Shown: positions 36,943 through 45,620, counted from the stretch's first letter. The stretch is 64,000 nucleotides of DNA from Bacillus sp. SA1-12 (GCF_000981385.1 NZ_LATZ01000003.1:62001-126000), one strand, 5' to 3'. Notes: generated by a model not told the origin, from the letters alone. Program-made: numbers and translations.

Positions 36943-37363
36943 AAAAAAAGCCTTCTTAAGCAGAAGACTGAATGATTCAAAGCTTCCCCTTATCTTTCAA
37001 GCATTTTACATGCTTAGCTGGAATTAGCACCTTGGCACTCGGAAGATCTTAACAGGGAAAGGTTGATTGTTTTAGAAAGTTGAAAGTAACGAATCCATCT
37101 TAATGTTGTTGGTTTTCTTTCAGCATCGGCAAGCTTTCGCTTGCCAGAGGCTTGATAGCAAGCCTTTTGAAAAATAATAAAAAATGCTTCGAACAAATAA
37201 AGGCGCTTAGTTCGATTCATTTTTTACTATTTTTCGGTGCTGAAAGAAAACAACTTTGGTTATTTTCGAACTTTGAGACAATCACCGTATCCATGGATCT
37301 TCACTCGTTGTTGACCGGTTGCTGAAGCTTCATAGGGCCAGTCCCTCAGCTTCTCTTGATAAG
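36943..37363 (-). promoter_or_regulatory. SAM-I (S-box) riboswitch with expanded P3 arm
   Basis: The 5' half (37363 down to about 37303) shows CTTATCAAGAGAAGCTGAGG, GGACTGGCCC and CAGCAACC. The 3' half (about 37041 down to 36989) has GGTGCTAATTCC, a P4 hairpin AAGCAT/ATGCTT and GATAAG to close P1. A terminator (36943-36969) follows. Together they form an S-box aptamer that shuts off yitJ-metH when SAM is plentiful. The aptamer spans about 375 nt instead of 105-120, because P3 (GAAGATC/GATCTTC) carries a 247-nt palindromic insertion. Confidence 0.85.
37049..37295 (-). repeat. 247-nt palindromic insertion in the P3 loop of the SAM riboswitch
   Basis: Long imperfect inverted repeat. The best arms are GTTGGTTTTCTTTCAGCATC (37108-37127) and CGGTGCTGAAAGAAAACAAC (37235-37254), with weaker pairing outside them. 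Two perfect small hairpins lie inside (37128-37145 and about 37147-37165). No credible gene. It could be a MITE-like element or a grown P3 arm. Confidence 0.6.
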
Positions 37364-37510
37364 ATATGAAATTAACATATTTACTTTAATATATTGAAAA
37401 GTGTTACAACTAATTTATCTAATATTATGAAAAATATCAATAGTTAAATGATTTTTTATTGAAAAACACAGATGGGAAAAGGTGGAATTGTTGTGTGTGA
37501 AGTAAAAAAA

Positions 37511-37540
37511 GGCAGTTCAACATGCATTGAAACTGCCTCA
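37511..37540 (-). terminator. Hairpin with T run downstream of yitK
   Basis: GGCAGTT and AACTGCC arms with additional CAA/TTG pairing, flanked by A7 and T6. On the minus strand it could end the yitK transcript about 220 nt after its stop. Confidence 0.55.
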
Positions 37541-37577
37541 ATTTTTTATGTGCAAATATTACTATTCAGATAGTTTT

Positions 37578-37760
37578 TGTGTCTAGCTCAAGGCGCCATT
37601 GGCGAAGCACAGGACGTGAAAGTGCAGTCAATGCGACAGGACGTCGCGTTTTTAACTGCCTCTAGGATCTAGCCAAATAGGAATTGAAGGTAAAGAACAC
37701 CATCTATTCCTATTCGCCTTATGCTTGTCGCCGAATGCTTAGCGCCTTCCGCTTTTCTTA
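37578..37760 (-). repeat. Copy of a second dispersed intergenic repeat family
   Basis: Starts gtctagctcaaggcgcc and ends gcgccttccgctttt, as in a repeat common in Bacillus genomes. AGCACAGGACGTG and the following AAGTGCAGTCAA recur in reverse complement at about 56362-56388, with one mismatch. Confidence 0.5.
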
Positions 37761-38252
37761 TTAACGATAGTTGATAAACTGCACATCGATTGGCAGGTCT
37801 GCACCTTTGATTGCTGCAATTATTTGCTGGAGGTCGTCTCTGCTTTTTCCTGTTACACGGATTTGATCATCTTGGATTTGTGATTTGACCTTCAATCCTG
37901 TGTTTTTAATGATTGTATTGATTTTTTTTGCGTTTTCTTTATCAATGCCGGAAACTAATTCTGCTCTTTGTCGAACAGTGCCGCCTGTTGCATTCTCGAT
38001 TTTTTTATAGGAAATATTTTTTATTGGAACATTCCGTTTGATTAGCTTTGAAATAAGAACATCTTTTAATTGCTCAAGCTTGTACTCATCATCAGAGACT
38101 AAAACAAGTTCTTCTTTCTCTAATGTAATATTGCTTTTACTTCCTTTAAAATCATAGCGAGTGGCAATTTCTTTCATTGCAATATTAATTGCATTTGAAA
38201 CTTCAGGAAACTCAACTTTGGAAACAATATCAAATGAACTATCTTTCGCCAT
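37761..38252 (-). CDS. yitK: YajQ-family nucleotide-binding protein YitK
   Basis: 163-aa YajQ (UPF0234) protein with two ferredoxin-like domains. The start [18 protein letters not shown] and TRYDFKGS are signature stretches; [16 protein letters not shown] [15 protein letters not shown] lies near the C-terminus. Members bind cyclic di-GMP or nucleotides; the role in Bacillus is unclear. AGGAGG abuts an upstream ATG at 38258 but is 6 nt from the ATG at 38252, which decides the start and gives exactly the usual length. Confidence 0.92.
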   Translation of the reverse strand: MAKDSSFDIVSKVEFPEVSNAINIAMKEIATRYDFKGSKSNITLEKEELVLVSDDEYKLEQLKDVLISKLIKRNVPIKNISYKKIENATGGTVRQRAELVSGIDKENAKKINTIIKNTGLKVKSQIQDDQIRVTGKSRDDLQQIIAAIKGADLPIDVQFINYR

Positions 38253-38403
38253 ATTCATCCTCCTTTACGTATATAATATGGTTAAATTATAGTAAAATAA
38301 GACAATGATCACAACTTTTTACAACACAAAACGATACTTGTGTTTTGTAATGGATATGATTAAGATGAGAGATTAGGTCACGTTTTACTTTAGCTATGTT
38401 AAA

Positions 38404-38496
38404 GCTTATAGTTGATTTTGCCGCTATTGCCAGACACCTGCGGAAAAAGCAGAGCTTTTAAAGGAAATCAACAGGCAAGCTTAACAGAGCCTTTTA
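38404..38496. repeat. Remnant of the first dispersed repeat family
   Basis: GGAAATCAACAGGCAAGCTT followed by AACAGAGCC resembles the end of the copies at 8264 and 46025. It occupies much of the yitK-yitL spacer. Confidence 0.4.
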
Positions 38497-38523
38497 CTTA
38501 AAGAAGAAAGGATCGATATAAAG

Positions 38524-39384
38524 ATGATGCCAGGTACTTTTGCAACATTAATAATAGATGAGAAGGTCGACTTTGGTTACTTTTTAACGGATGGAAAAGA
38601 GCGTGTGCTTTTACATCATAATGAAGTGATTGGAGAAATTGAAGTAGGTGAAGAGGTTGAGGTCTTTTTCGTATTAGATGCACAGGACCGCTTAGCTGCC
38701 ACAATGAAAAAGCCATTTATAACAGAAGATACATATGCTTGGGTAACGGTAGTGGATGTAGTGGAGGAATTTGGAGCATTTGTTGATATTGGCTTAAGCA
38801 AGGATGCCCTTGTGGCTAGAGATCACCTTCCCTATTTACGTGAGGTTTGGCCGAATGCTGGTGATAAACTTTACTGTACATTAAAGGTTTCTGGAAATGG
38901 CCGCTTTTTTGCACGGCTTGCTACAGAGGAGATTGTTGAACCGCTTAGTAAAAAAGCTGATCGTTCCTTATTTAATAAAGAAGTAACAGGGACGGTTTAC
39001 CGTATGATTGTTGCTGGTTCCTTTATCTTAACAGAAGAAGGGTATAAAGGGTTTATTCATTCTTCACAAAGAACGGTTGAGCCGCGTTTAGGAGAAACAG
39101 TAACGGGTCGTGTGATCGATGTGAAGCAGGATGGGACGATTAATGTTAGCTTGCTTCCGCGTAAGCATGAAGCTTTAGGCGGCGATGCTGAGAGAATTTA
39201 TGGATATATGCAGGAAAGAGGCGGTGCTATGCCTTATACGGACAAAAGTGATCCCGAGGATATTAAAGAAAGATTTGGACTAAGCAAGGGGGCATTTAAA
39301 CGTGCATTAGGCCATTTAATGAAACATGGCAGAATCTATCAGCAGGACGGTTGGTCATACTTTAAAGAAAAGAACGATCAATAA
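38524..39384 (+). CDS. yitL: S1-domain RNA-binding protein CvfB family, YitL
   Basis: 286-aa protein with tandem S1-like OB folds (about 3-60, 65-130 and 145-215; WVTVVDVVEEFGAFVDIGLSKD is a clear S1 strand set cut across two motifs) and a C-terminal winged-helix domain (about 225-285, ERFGLSKGAFKRALGHL). CvfB-type proteins bind RNA and affect virulence or gene expression in Firmicutes. The first of two adjacent ATG codons is taken as start; AAAGGA lies 12 nt upstream. Divergent from yitK. Confidence 0.88.
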   Translation: MMPGTFATLIIDEKVDFGYFLTDGKERVLLHHNEVIGEIEVGEEVEVFFVLDAQDRLAATMKKPFITEDTYAWVTVVDVVEEFGAFVDIGLSKDALVARDHLPYLREVWPNAGDKLYCTLKVSGNGRFFARLATEEIVEPLSKKADRSLFNKEVTGTVYRMIVAGSFILTEEGYKGFIHSSQRTVEPRLGETVTGRVIDVKQDGTINVSLLPRKHEALGGDAERIYGYMQERGGAMPYTDKSDPEDIKERFGLSKGAFKRALGHLMKHGRIYQQDGWSYFKEKNDQ

Positions 39385-39395
39385 GGTTAAGCGAT

Positions 39396-39448
39396 GGTTT
39401 GAGGCGATTTTAAAAACGGGAACAATCCAATTGAGAAAGCCTCAGACC
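39396..39448 (+). terminator. Weak hairpin after yitL
   Basis: GGTTTGAGGC pairs with GCCTCAGACC (9 of 10) across a 33-nt loop, 11 nt after the stop; no strong T run, so termination is uncertain. Confidence 0.3.
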
Positions 39449-39580
39449 ATTTATTAATATGGAAGAAGCAGCCTTCAAAATCCTTGATCTTGACGATTTT
39501 ATGACCTGCAAAATATACTATTTTTAGGGAAGTAAACTGGAAAAAATACTATATATAACAGACTAAAGGATTGGTATGGG

Positions 39581-39760
39581 ATGGAAATAAAGGTTCTGGC
39601 AGAGGGAAACGGTGTACAAAATGAATTAGTCCTAACAAGGGAACAATATATTAATTTAAAAGATCGCAATTACTTTTCTTTTGGCAATAAAGTTTATCAT
39701 TATATCAGGATGAATCTACAAATGAATTGCCTCACCATTTATGTGAGCCAAGAGAAATAA
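39581..39760 (+). CDS. Small hypothetical protein, 59 aa
   Basis: Unrecognised small protein (starts MEIKVLAEGNGVQNEL, ends IYVSQEK) with mixed strand-like character and no membrane segment. AAAGGA is 10 nt upstream of the ATG and a strong terminator follows 12 nt after the stop, which together support a real gene. Confidence 0.55.
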   Translation: MEIKVLAEGNGVQNELVLTREQYINLKDRNYFSFGNKVYHYIRMNLQMNCLTIYVSQEK

Positions 39761-39772
39761 GGCAGAATAAAT

Positions 39773-39819
39773 AAGAGGATGTCTTAAACTTTTAAAGGAA
39801 AGTTTTGAGACATCCTCTT
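39773..39819. terminator. Bidirectional terminator between two small genes
   Basis: 12-bp outer stem (39773-39784 with 39808-39819) extended by an AAAC/GTTT inner stem, with a T run after it. Confidence 0.8.
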
Positions 39820-39822
39820 TTA

Positions 39823-39954
39823 TTATTTGTGATCCGTTCTCTTAGAATATTGATTTTCGCCCTGCTGGCGGCTTTTTTCGCGCATCATATTTTTTTCATG
39901 GCGTTTCGCGTTATTATCTTTTGCCTTTTTGTCATTATCACTTGTGTGCGGCAT
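39823..39954 (-). CDS. Small basic protein, 43 aa (DUF3941-like)
   Basis: Highly charged 43-aa protein (MPHTSDNDKKAKDNNAKRHE at the start, SKRTDHK at the end). AAAGGAGC is 6-7 nt before the ATG. I recall similar short, Lys/Arg/Asn-rich Bacillus proteins as DUF3941; the family name is from memory. Function unknown; spore-core or nucleic-acid association would fit the charge but is speculation. Confidence 0.65.
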   Translation of the reverse strand: MPHTSDNDKKAKDNNAKRHEKNMMREKSRQQGENQYSKRTDHK

Positions 39955-40021
39955 GATAAAGCTCCTTTCAAACGAATGTAGCTTTATTATGCCCATCTAA
40001 GGAAGAATGATGTATTAATTG

Positions 40022-40612
40022 AACAAGGGCTTTTCGTTTGTTTTCTAACGGTATTTTTGTCCTCAATGAGCACGATCAAGGACATTTCGTTAGTTTTCTT
40101 ACGGTATTTTGTCATTCATGAGCATGATCAAGGACATTTCATTTGTTCTGTAACGGTATTTTGTTCTTCATGAGCATGATCAAGGACATTTCATTTGTTC
40201 TGTAACGGTATTTTGTTCTTCATGCACATGATCAAGGACATTTCATTTGTTCCGTAAAGGTATTTTGTCCTTCATGAGCATGATCAAGGACATTTCATTT
40301 GTTCTGTAACGGTATTTTGATCTTCATGCACATGATCAAGGACATTTCATTTGTTCTGTAACGGTATTTTGTTCTTCATGCACATGATCAAGGACATTTC
40401 GTTTGGTTTCTAACGGTATTTTGTCCTTCATGAGCATGATCAAGGACATTTCGTTTGGTTTCTAATGGTATTTTGTCCTTCATGAGCATGATCAAGGACA
40501 TTTCGTTTGGTTTCTAACGGTATTTTGTCCTTCATGAGCATGATCAAGGACATTTCATTTGTTCTGTAACAGTATTTTGTCCTTCATGCACTGATCAAGG
40601 ACATTTCATCTC
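40022..40612 (+). repeat. 52-bp tandem repeat array, about 11 units
   Basis: GATCAAGGAC recurs at 40074, 40126, 40178, 40230, 40282, 40334, 40386, 40438, 40490, 40542 and 40593, a strict 52-nt period except the last (51). Units differ at a few positions (for example tttgttctgtaacgg versus tttggtttctaacgg). Each holds an imperfect palindrome GTCCTTCATGAGC/ATGATCAAGGAC. 52 is not a multiple of 3 and no frame stays open, so it is not a protein repeat. It fills most of the 684-nt gap before degV. Confidence 0.92.
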
Positions 40613-40638
40613 TTCAGTTATGCTACTTTGTACTTTGT

Positions 40639-41496
40639 TCAGAGCTCATCATTTAAGAAGAAGATCGCAAGCGTGCCGGGACCTGCGTGTGCGCCTACAA
40701 CCGCTCCAACATAATTGATATAAATCTCTTTTGGTGAAAATGCTTCTTCAATTAATGCCTTCATTTCATTTGCGGTTTTTTCGTCATCACCATGACTTAT
40801 TGCGATCGTTTGATTTTGTAAGTTCACGCCGCGTTCTCGCATAATTTCAATCATCCGTTTAAATACCTTTTTACGGCCGCGAATTTTTTCTAGCGGAACA
40901 AGCTTTCCGTTCTCTACATGAAGCAAAGGTTTTATATTTAAAAGACCTCCGACAAAGGCAGATGCTTTGCTGATTCTTCCCCCGCGAGCTAAATATTCTA
41001 AATCATCCACTGTAAAAATATGCTCAATTTTTGAACAATAGCTTGTGACAGCTTCTTCAATTTCACTTAAAGATTTCCCTTTTTCTGATAACTCTTTTGC
41101 ATATTTAACTGCAAGACCATGGCCAAGTGAGGCACACTTTGAATCAACAATAGAAAGCTTAAAGTCAGGATATTCTTCAAGCACCTCGTTGCGCATCATC
41201 ATCGCCGTTTGATATGTACCGGAGAGCTCTGAAGAGAAAGCAACATAAAGGCTTGAAATTCCTTTGTTAGCAAGACTGGTAAATAGCTCTTTTATAAGGA
41301 GCGGGGATGCCTGTGATGTTTTGACAACCATTCCTTCTCTCATTGCATCATAAAGCTGCTTGGGTTTTATTTCCTTTTGATCAGCTAGTTGTTTTCCATT
41401 CATTTCTACGCTAAGGGGAAGGAATGATATGGAATGTTCTTCAAAATAGTTGATAGGCAAATCACATGCGCTATCTGCTATGATGTGTACATTCAT
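40639..41496 (-). CDS. yitS: DegV-family fatty-acid-binding protein YitS
   Basis: 285-aa DegV protein. It begins with the typical IADSACDLP (residues 5-13); TSQASP near 60 and the [10 protein letters not shown] loop near 90 form the fatty-acid head-group pocket. DegV (FakB) proteins present fatty acids to the kinase FakA. GAGGTG lies 5 nt before the ATG. It is divergent from yitT as in B. subtilis. Confidence 0.9.
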   Translation of the reverse strand: MNVHIIADSACDLPINYFEEHSISFLPLSVEMNGKQLADQKEIKPKQLYDAMREGMVVKTSQASPLLIKELFTSLANKGISSLYVAFSSELSGTYQTAMMMRNEVLEEYPDFKLSIVDSKCASLGHGLAVKYAKELSEKGKSLSEIEEAVTSYCSKIEHIFTVDDLEYLARGGRISKASAFVGGLLNIKPLLHVENGKLVPLEKIRGRKKVFKRMIEIMRERGVNLQNQTIAISHGDDEKTANEMKALIEEAFSPKEIYINYVGAVVGAHAGPGTLAIFFLNDEL

Positions 41497-41811
41497 TAAA
41501 ACACCTCATTTGAGTAGATTTTTGGATTGATCTAGAAAAATTATGTTATATGTAAAATCCGTTTTAACTTAAAGGTCTTTTCTTTAGAGTAATGCTTATT
41601 AGCTGTTCTAAGCGCTTTCACTTTTAAAATTTAATGAAGATAGAATTGTTGTAATATCGGGTCTAACTCCCGCGCCAAGCCGCTAAAGGCACTTGCGCTT
41701 TTGTAATTAGTTTATCATGATCCGTTTAAAATACAATCTTTGTATTCATTTCTCATAAAAATGGGAACAACAAGGGTAAGGCATTAAGAATGCAAGGAGG
41801 GAATTTTATTC
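41497..41811. other. Divergent spacer between degV and yitT
   Basis: 315 nt. On the minus strand TGAAAGCGCTTAGA (41620-41607) resembles a cre site over its first 11 positions. About 41655-41695 (aactcccgcgcc to cacttgcgctttt) looks like a short copy of the dispersed repeat seen at 37578. No gene seen. Confidence 0.4.
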
Positions 41812-42654
41812 ATGATAAAAGGTGAAACGAAAAAGATCATTGTTGTCCTTATTGGAGCATTATTAAATGCTATTGCTTTGAACCTGTTTTTAATACCGGC
41901 AAATGTATATTCAAGCGGTTTTACAGGAGTCTCTCAACTTTTGTCGAGCGTGATTGAGCAATATACTCCTTTTTATATTTCCACAGGTATTTTATTATTA
42001 CTACTAAATATCCCGGTTGCCTTTTTAGGATGGAAAATGGTAGGGAAATCCTTTACCTTATATAGTTTCTTTAGCGTTGCAGCGACGACTGTGTTTTTAG
42101 AGTTTATTCCAATTCTATCTTTATCAGAAGATATCATCCTTAATGCTGTGTTTGGCGGTGTTATTCTTGCGATTGGTGTGGGGATCACCTTGAAATTTGG
42201 TGCTTCCACTGGCGGTCTGGATATTATCGCAATGATACTCTCTAGAATGAAGGATAAGCCTGTAGGAACTTACTTCTTTCTGTTAAATGCCATCATTATT
42301 TTAACAGCCGGACTTTTGTACGGGTGGGAAAAAGCCTTATATACCCTTGTAACCCTTTACGTAACAACAAGGGTTATTGATACAATACACACAAGGCATG
42401 TAAAGCTTACAGCGATGATCGTAACGAAAAAAGCAGATGAGCTTAAAAAGGCGATCCATTCTAAATTAGTAAGAGGAATTACCACCCTTCCTGCTAAAGG
42501 TGGTTTTACTAACGAACCCAAGGATATGTTAATTATTGTCTTAACTCGTTATGAATTGTATGATTTAGAGAGAATTATAAAGCAAGTAGATCCACATGCG
42601 TTTACAAATATTATTCAAACAACAGGAATATTCGGCTTCTTCAGGAAGGATTAA
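41812..42654 (+). CDS. yitT: YitT-family membrane protein (DUF2179)
   Basis: 280-aa protein with about five membrane helices, the conserved FGASTGGLDIIAMIL segment and a C-terminal DUF2179 domain with ITTLPAKGGFT. The role is unknown. Its position after degV and before the BsuPI gene matches B. subtilis yitT, so this copy, rather than the one at 17349, is the orthologue. GGAGGG stands 10 nt before the ATG. The next gene follows after 12 nt. Confidence 0.88.
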   Translation: MIKGETKKIIVVLIGALLNAIALNLFLIPANVYSSGFTGVSQLLSSVIEQYTPFYISTGILLLLLNIPVAFLGWKMVGKSFTLYSFFSVAATTVFLEFIPILSLSEDIILNAVFGGVILAIGVGITLKFGASTGGLDIIAMILSRMKDKPVGTYFFLLNAIIILTAGLLYGWEKALYTLVTLYVTTRVIDTIHTRHVKLTAMIVTKKADELKKAIHSKLVRGITTLPAKGGFTNEPKDMLIIVLTRYELYDLERIIKQVDPHAFTNIIQTTGIFGFFRKD

Positions 42655-42666
42655 TGAGGTGAATGA

Positions 42667-43140
42667 ATGGGACGGTCTCTTTTGGCTTTTGGCATGGTTA
42701 TTTTGTTATTGCTAGGTTGTGCAAATGGAAATGAGGAACCTGCAGGTACAATTGTTGAAGAAGGGGAGGAAGAAGTGGAAAAAAAAGAGCTTGATTTTAA
42801 AGTTGTCGTAAATCCCTTATCAAATCAAGTGGAATTTTTGATGACAGTAACAAATCATTCGACTGAAACGAAAAAACTTAAATTTTCTACAAGTCAAAAG
42901 TATGAAATCATTGTCAAGGATGCAAATGAACAAGAGGTGTATCGGTATTCTCAAGGGAAAATGTTTGCTCAGGTTATGGAAGATGCCTTAATTAAACCAG
43001 AAGAGAGCAAGCAATGGAATGAGGTATGGGATTTTAACAGCCAAGGGATTAAGCCTGGTAAATACGAAGCTGAACTAACAATTTTGGCACGTAATGAAGA
43101 AAAACTTGTTGAGACCGTATCCTTTCAAATACCTGAATAA
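42667..43140 (+). CDS. ipi: BsuPI-domain lipoprotein
   Basis: 157-aa protein with a signal peptide ending in a lipobox LLGC (Cys18), then an acidic linker and a BsuPI (intracellular proteinase inhibitor) domain from about 40 (DFKVVVNPLSN ... GKYEAELTI). The B. subtilis ipi product at this locus has no signal peptide and acts inside the cell on serine proteases. Here the protein should sit on the outer face of the membrane. GAGGTG precedes the ATG. Likely co-transcribed with yitT. Confidence 0.82.
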   Translation: MGRSLLAFGMVILLLLGCANGNEEPAGTIVEEGEEEVEKKELDFKVVVNPLSNQVEFLMTVTNHSTETKKLKFSTSQKYEIIVKDANEQEVYRYSQGKMFAQVMEDALIKPEESKQWNEVWDFNSQGIKPGKYEAELTILARNEEKLVETVSFQIPE

Positions 43141-43143
43141 ACC

Positions 43144-43194
43144 TAAGGGTCTGGTCCCTTCAAACAAGATATTGTTGGAGGGATCAGACCCTTA
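43144..43194. terminator. Bidirectional terminator
   Basis: 16-nt arms (43144-43159 with 43179-43194), one mismatch, between ipi and the convergent small-gene operon. Confidence 0.75.
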
Positions 43195-43199
43195 GTTAT

Positions 43200-43394
43200 C
43201 TAAATAGAATTAATTGTTTTTTGAAATTCTCGCAATTGTGCTCGTTCTGCATCTGTGCAATTCGTATACGCGGAGGATAACGCATTTTTTGCTTTTAAGA
43301 TCGCTTCATATTTATCGCCTTGAACAGATCCACTTGCAATATTTGCTGCATATGCAACAGATTCTCGAGCTTGCTGGAACAATTGGTTGCCCAT
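43200..43394 (-). CDS. DUF3813-like small protein, 64 aa
   Basis: 64-aa helical protein (MGNQLFQQARESVAYAANIA start) resembling the DUF3813 family of Bacillus as I remember it. GGAGGG lies 6 nt before the ATG, inside the end of the preceding small gene, whose stop codon directly abuts this start. Probably the second gene of a two-gene operon. Function unknown. Confidence 0.68.
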   Translation of the reverse strand: MGNQLFQQARESVAYAANIASGSVQGDKYEAILKAKNALSSAYTNCTDAERAQLREFQKTINSI

Positions 43395-43544
43395 TTATAT
43401 CCCTCCAAGGGTATCAATCGCTTTATTTGCTTGACGTTCTTCAGCTTCTGATAATGTTGTGTGGTAAGGGAACCTCTCATCGTGCTTAGTAACTGTATCT
43501 TTGCCTTGTTGAACAAAACGTCTGGATTTGTTACGTTTACCCAT
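43395..43544 (-). CDS. Small basic protein, 49 aa
   Basis: 49-aa protein, basic at the N-terminus (MGKRNKSRRFVQQGKDTV) and acidic in the second half (SEAEERQANKA). AAAGGGGGG lies about 8 nt before the ATG. Its stop is immediately followed by the ATG of the DUF3813-like gene. Not recognised; size and composition would suit a spore-associated or nucleic-acid-associated peptide, but nothing shows this directly. Confidence 0.62.
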   Translation of the reverse strand: MGKRNKSRRFVQQGKDTVTKHDERFPYHTTLSEAEERQANKAIDTLGGI

Positions 43545-43651
43545 TGATAAAGCCCCCCTTTATAAATGGTGACGTTATTTAACGTCCATTTTATTTTGTG
43601 CGAAATAAAAAGATATATAAATGGCAAATTGTATCTGCATTGACACTGTTG

Positions 43652-44464
43652 CTAAAGGGATAAAACTTCCTTTAAATAAACCGCAATTCCATTCTCTTCA
43701 TTTGTCTTTGTGACATGGCTAGCAATCGCCTTGAGTTCAGGAATGGCATTTCCCATTGCTACCCCATGTCCTGCATATTGAATCATTTCAAGGTCATTAT
43801 CCTCATCACCAAAGGCAATAATTCTCTCTGATGGGATGTTATAATAGGCAGCGATCTTTTGTAAGCCAACTGCTTTATTTATTCCTGCTTTTATGATTTC
43901 AATAACATGCCATGGTGCGGCCCATCTTCTGTGATCAACAATTTCAGCATGAACCTCTGATAAATAGGTTCTGATTTTATCAACATCGTCTTCATCTGCA
44001 TGGATGAGGATGCTTGTCACATCATCTCCAAGGCTTACACGTAAGTCCCCAATTTTAATATTAGGATTTCCCATGCTAAAAATATCTAAAAGCTTTTCAT
44101 CATGATAATGGAAATACACATCATCTATTATTTCAGCGAGCATATTATGTATGCGATGCTTTTCTGCTGTCTCAATGATTTCTTTTACAACCTTTAGATC
44201 AAGTGTTTTGTGATAGGTTCCCCACTCATCATTTTTAGGATGATGGACAAATGCACCATTAAAATTAACAATCGGGGTGGTAAGTTGCAATTCATCGTAA
44301 TAAATGGAGCTTGAACGAAATGGTCTTCCTGTCGCAATGCAGACGATATGCCCAGCTGCCATGGCCTTTTGAATAATTGCCTTTGAATCAGGTGAAATCG
44401 TCTTATCGTCCTTTAAAAGAGTACCGTCTAAGTCTAAAGCAATTAAGAAGGGTTTTGTTTCCAT
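43652..44464 (-). CDS. yitU: HAD-superfamily Cof-type phosphatase YitU
   Basis: 270-aa HAD hydrolase of the Cof subfamily. Motif I DLDGTL holds the nucleophile Asp11 and acid Asp13. The cap domain spans about 80-190, and the C-terminal motif IV is GDEDNDLEM. Members dephosphorylate sugar phosphates or flavin intermediates; B. subtilis YitU was linked to riboflavin-precursor dephosphorylation. AAAGGAG is 5-6 nt before the ATG. Confidence 0.88.
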   Translation of the reverse strand: METKPFLIALDLDGTLLKDDKTISPDSKAIIQKAMAAGHIVCIATGRPFRSSSIYYDELQLTTPIVNFNGAFVHHPKNDEWGTYHKTLDLKVVKEIIETAEKHRIHNMLAEIIDDVYFHYHDEKLLDIFSMGNPNIKIGDLRVSLGDDVTSILIHADEDDVDKIRTYLSEVHAEIVDHRRWAAPWHVIEIIKAGINKAVGLQKIAAYYNIPSERIIAFGDEDNDLEMIQYAGHGVAMGNAIPELKAIASHVTKTNEENGIAVYLKEVLSL

Positions 44465-44759
44465 AAAGTCTCCTTTTCATTTTGGACAGATTTTGTTTAG
44501 CTTACGAAATCATACTATGATTGTACATTGATTATGCTATTGGCATCCAGCTCAGATGTACTGAACATGGTGCTTTTTTACCGCCAGCGACTGGCCCTTC
44601 TTTAATCTTGCCGCTCAGGATGGAAGACAAAGAACGTCTTTTATTCTGAAGGTCTGATCAAGGAGCTTCCGCTTTAGTATTAGTGTATCTTTTTTCCAAG
44701 TTTCATGTCTACATGTTACAATTAATTAGAGGCAAAATAGTAGGGAGGCGCGTTTTAAC

Positions 44760-45527
44760 TTGGTAATTATTGAAAAAATAAATGTAGCAGACATTCCACT
44801 ACTACATATTGTAAATGACTTAGATAAGGATAAAAAAACTCCTTTTGTTATTTTTGTCCATGGTTTTACGAGTGCAAAGGAAAACAATTTGCATTATGCT
44901 TATTATCTTGCTGAAAAAGGAGTCAGAGTGGTACTGCCTGAAGCAATGTACCATGGTGAGAGAAGTAAACAGCATGATACAAAGGAATTAAGCATAAGGT
45001 TCTGGAAAATTGTCTTAAATGAAATAAACGAAATCAATTTACTTAAAGAGCACTTTGAGGAGCGCGGTTTAATTGATAACCAACGAATTGGGGTAGCAGG
45101 TACCTCAATGGGCGGTATTGTTACTTTAGGTGCATTAACTCAATATAATTGGATAAAAGCAGCAGTAAGTCTAATGGGCAGTCCTTGTTATACCTTTCTT
45201 TTAAAGGATCAGCTATCAACTTTAGAGAAAAATGGTGTGGAATTGCCTTTGTCAAAGGAAGAAATCGCAGAACAGCTCTCGCTATTAGAGCCATACGATT
45301 TAAGCCTTCATAAAGATAAGCTGAAAAACCGGCCGTTATTATTTTGGCATGGAGAACGTGATCATGTAGTTCCATTTGCGCCTACCTTTCAATTTTATAA
45401 GGAATTGATTCCGATGTATGAAGAAACACCTGAAAAACTAAACTTCATTGCTGATCCGTTAGCAGACCATAAGGTTTCTCGCGAAGGGGTATCAGCGCTG
45501 GTGGAGTGGTTTGACCGCTATTTATAA
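44760..45527 (+). CDS. yitV: Alpha/beta-fold hydrolase YitV
   Basis: 255-aa esterase-like protein. VHGFTSAKEN (33-42) forms the oxyanion loop, GTSMGG (114-119) contains nucleophile Ser116, HGERDHVV near 200 carries the acid residue, and DHKVSREG near 240 holds the catalytic His. The substrate is unknown. It starts with TTG, with GGGAGG about 11 nt upstream. It is followed by yitW, as in B. subtilis. Confidence 0.86.
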   Translation: MVIIEKINVADIPLLHIVNDLDKDKKTPFVIFVHGFTSAKENNLHYAYYLAEKGVRVVLPEAMYHGERSKQHDTKELSIRFWKIVLNEINEINLLKEHFEERGLIDNQRIGVAGTSMGGIVTLGALTQYNWIKAAVSLMGSPCYTFLLKDQLSTLEKNGVELPLSKEEIAEQLSLLEPYDLSLHKDKLKNRPLLFWHGERDHVVPFAPTFQFYKELIPMYEETPEKLNFIADPLADHKVSREGVSALVEWFDRYL

Positions 45528-45620
45528 TAACTCCATTCAGGATTCAAGAGGCATATGCCTTTTAATCATGAGGTTTCTTTACTATACTTGATGTAAGATC
45601 TTAAGAAAGGAGCGGTAAAC

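Noticed and set aside
37014..37220. 68-codon open frame on the minus strand
   Set aside because: It runs through the 3' half of the SAM aptamer and the palindromic insertion, has no ribosome binding site, and is composed of hairpin sequence.
40022..40612. CRISPR array
   Set aside because: The whole 52-bp unit is conserved without unique spacers, and there are no cas genes, so it is a plain tandem repeat.
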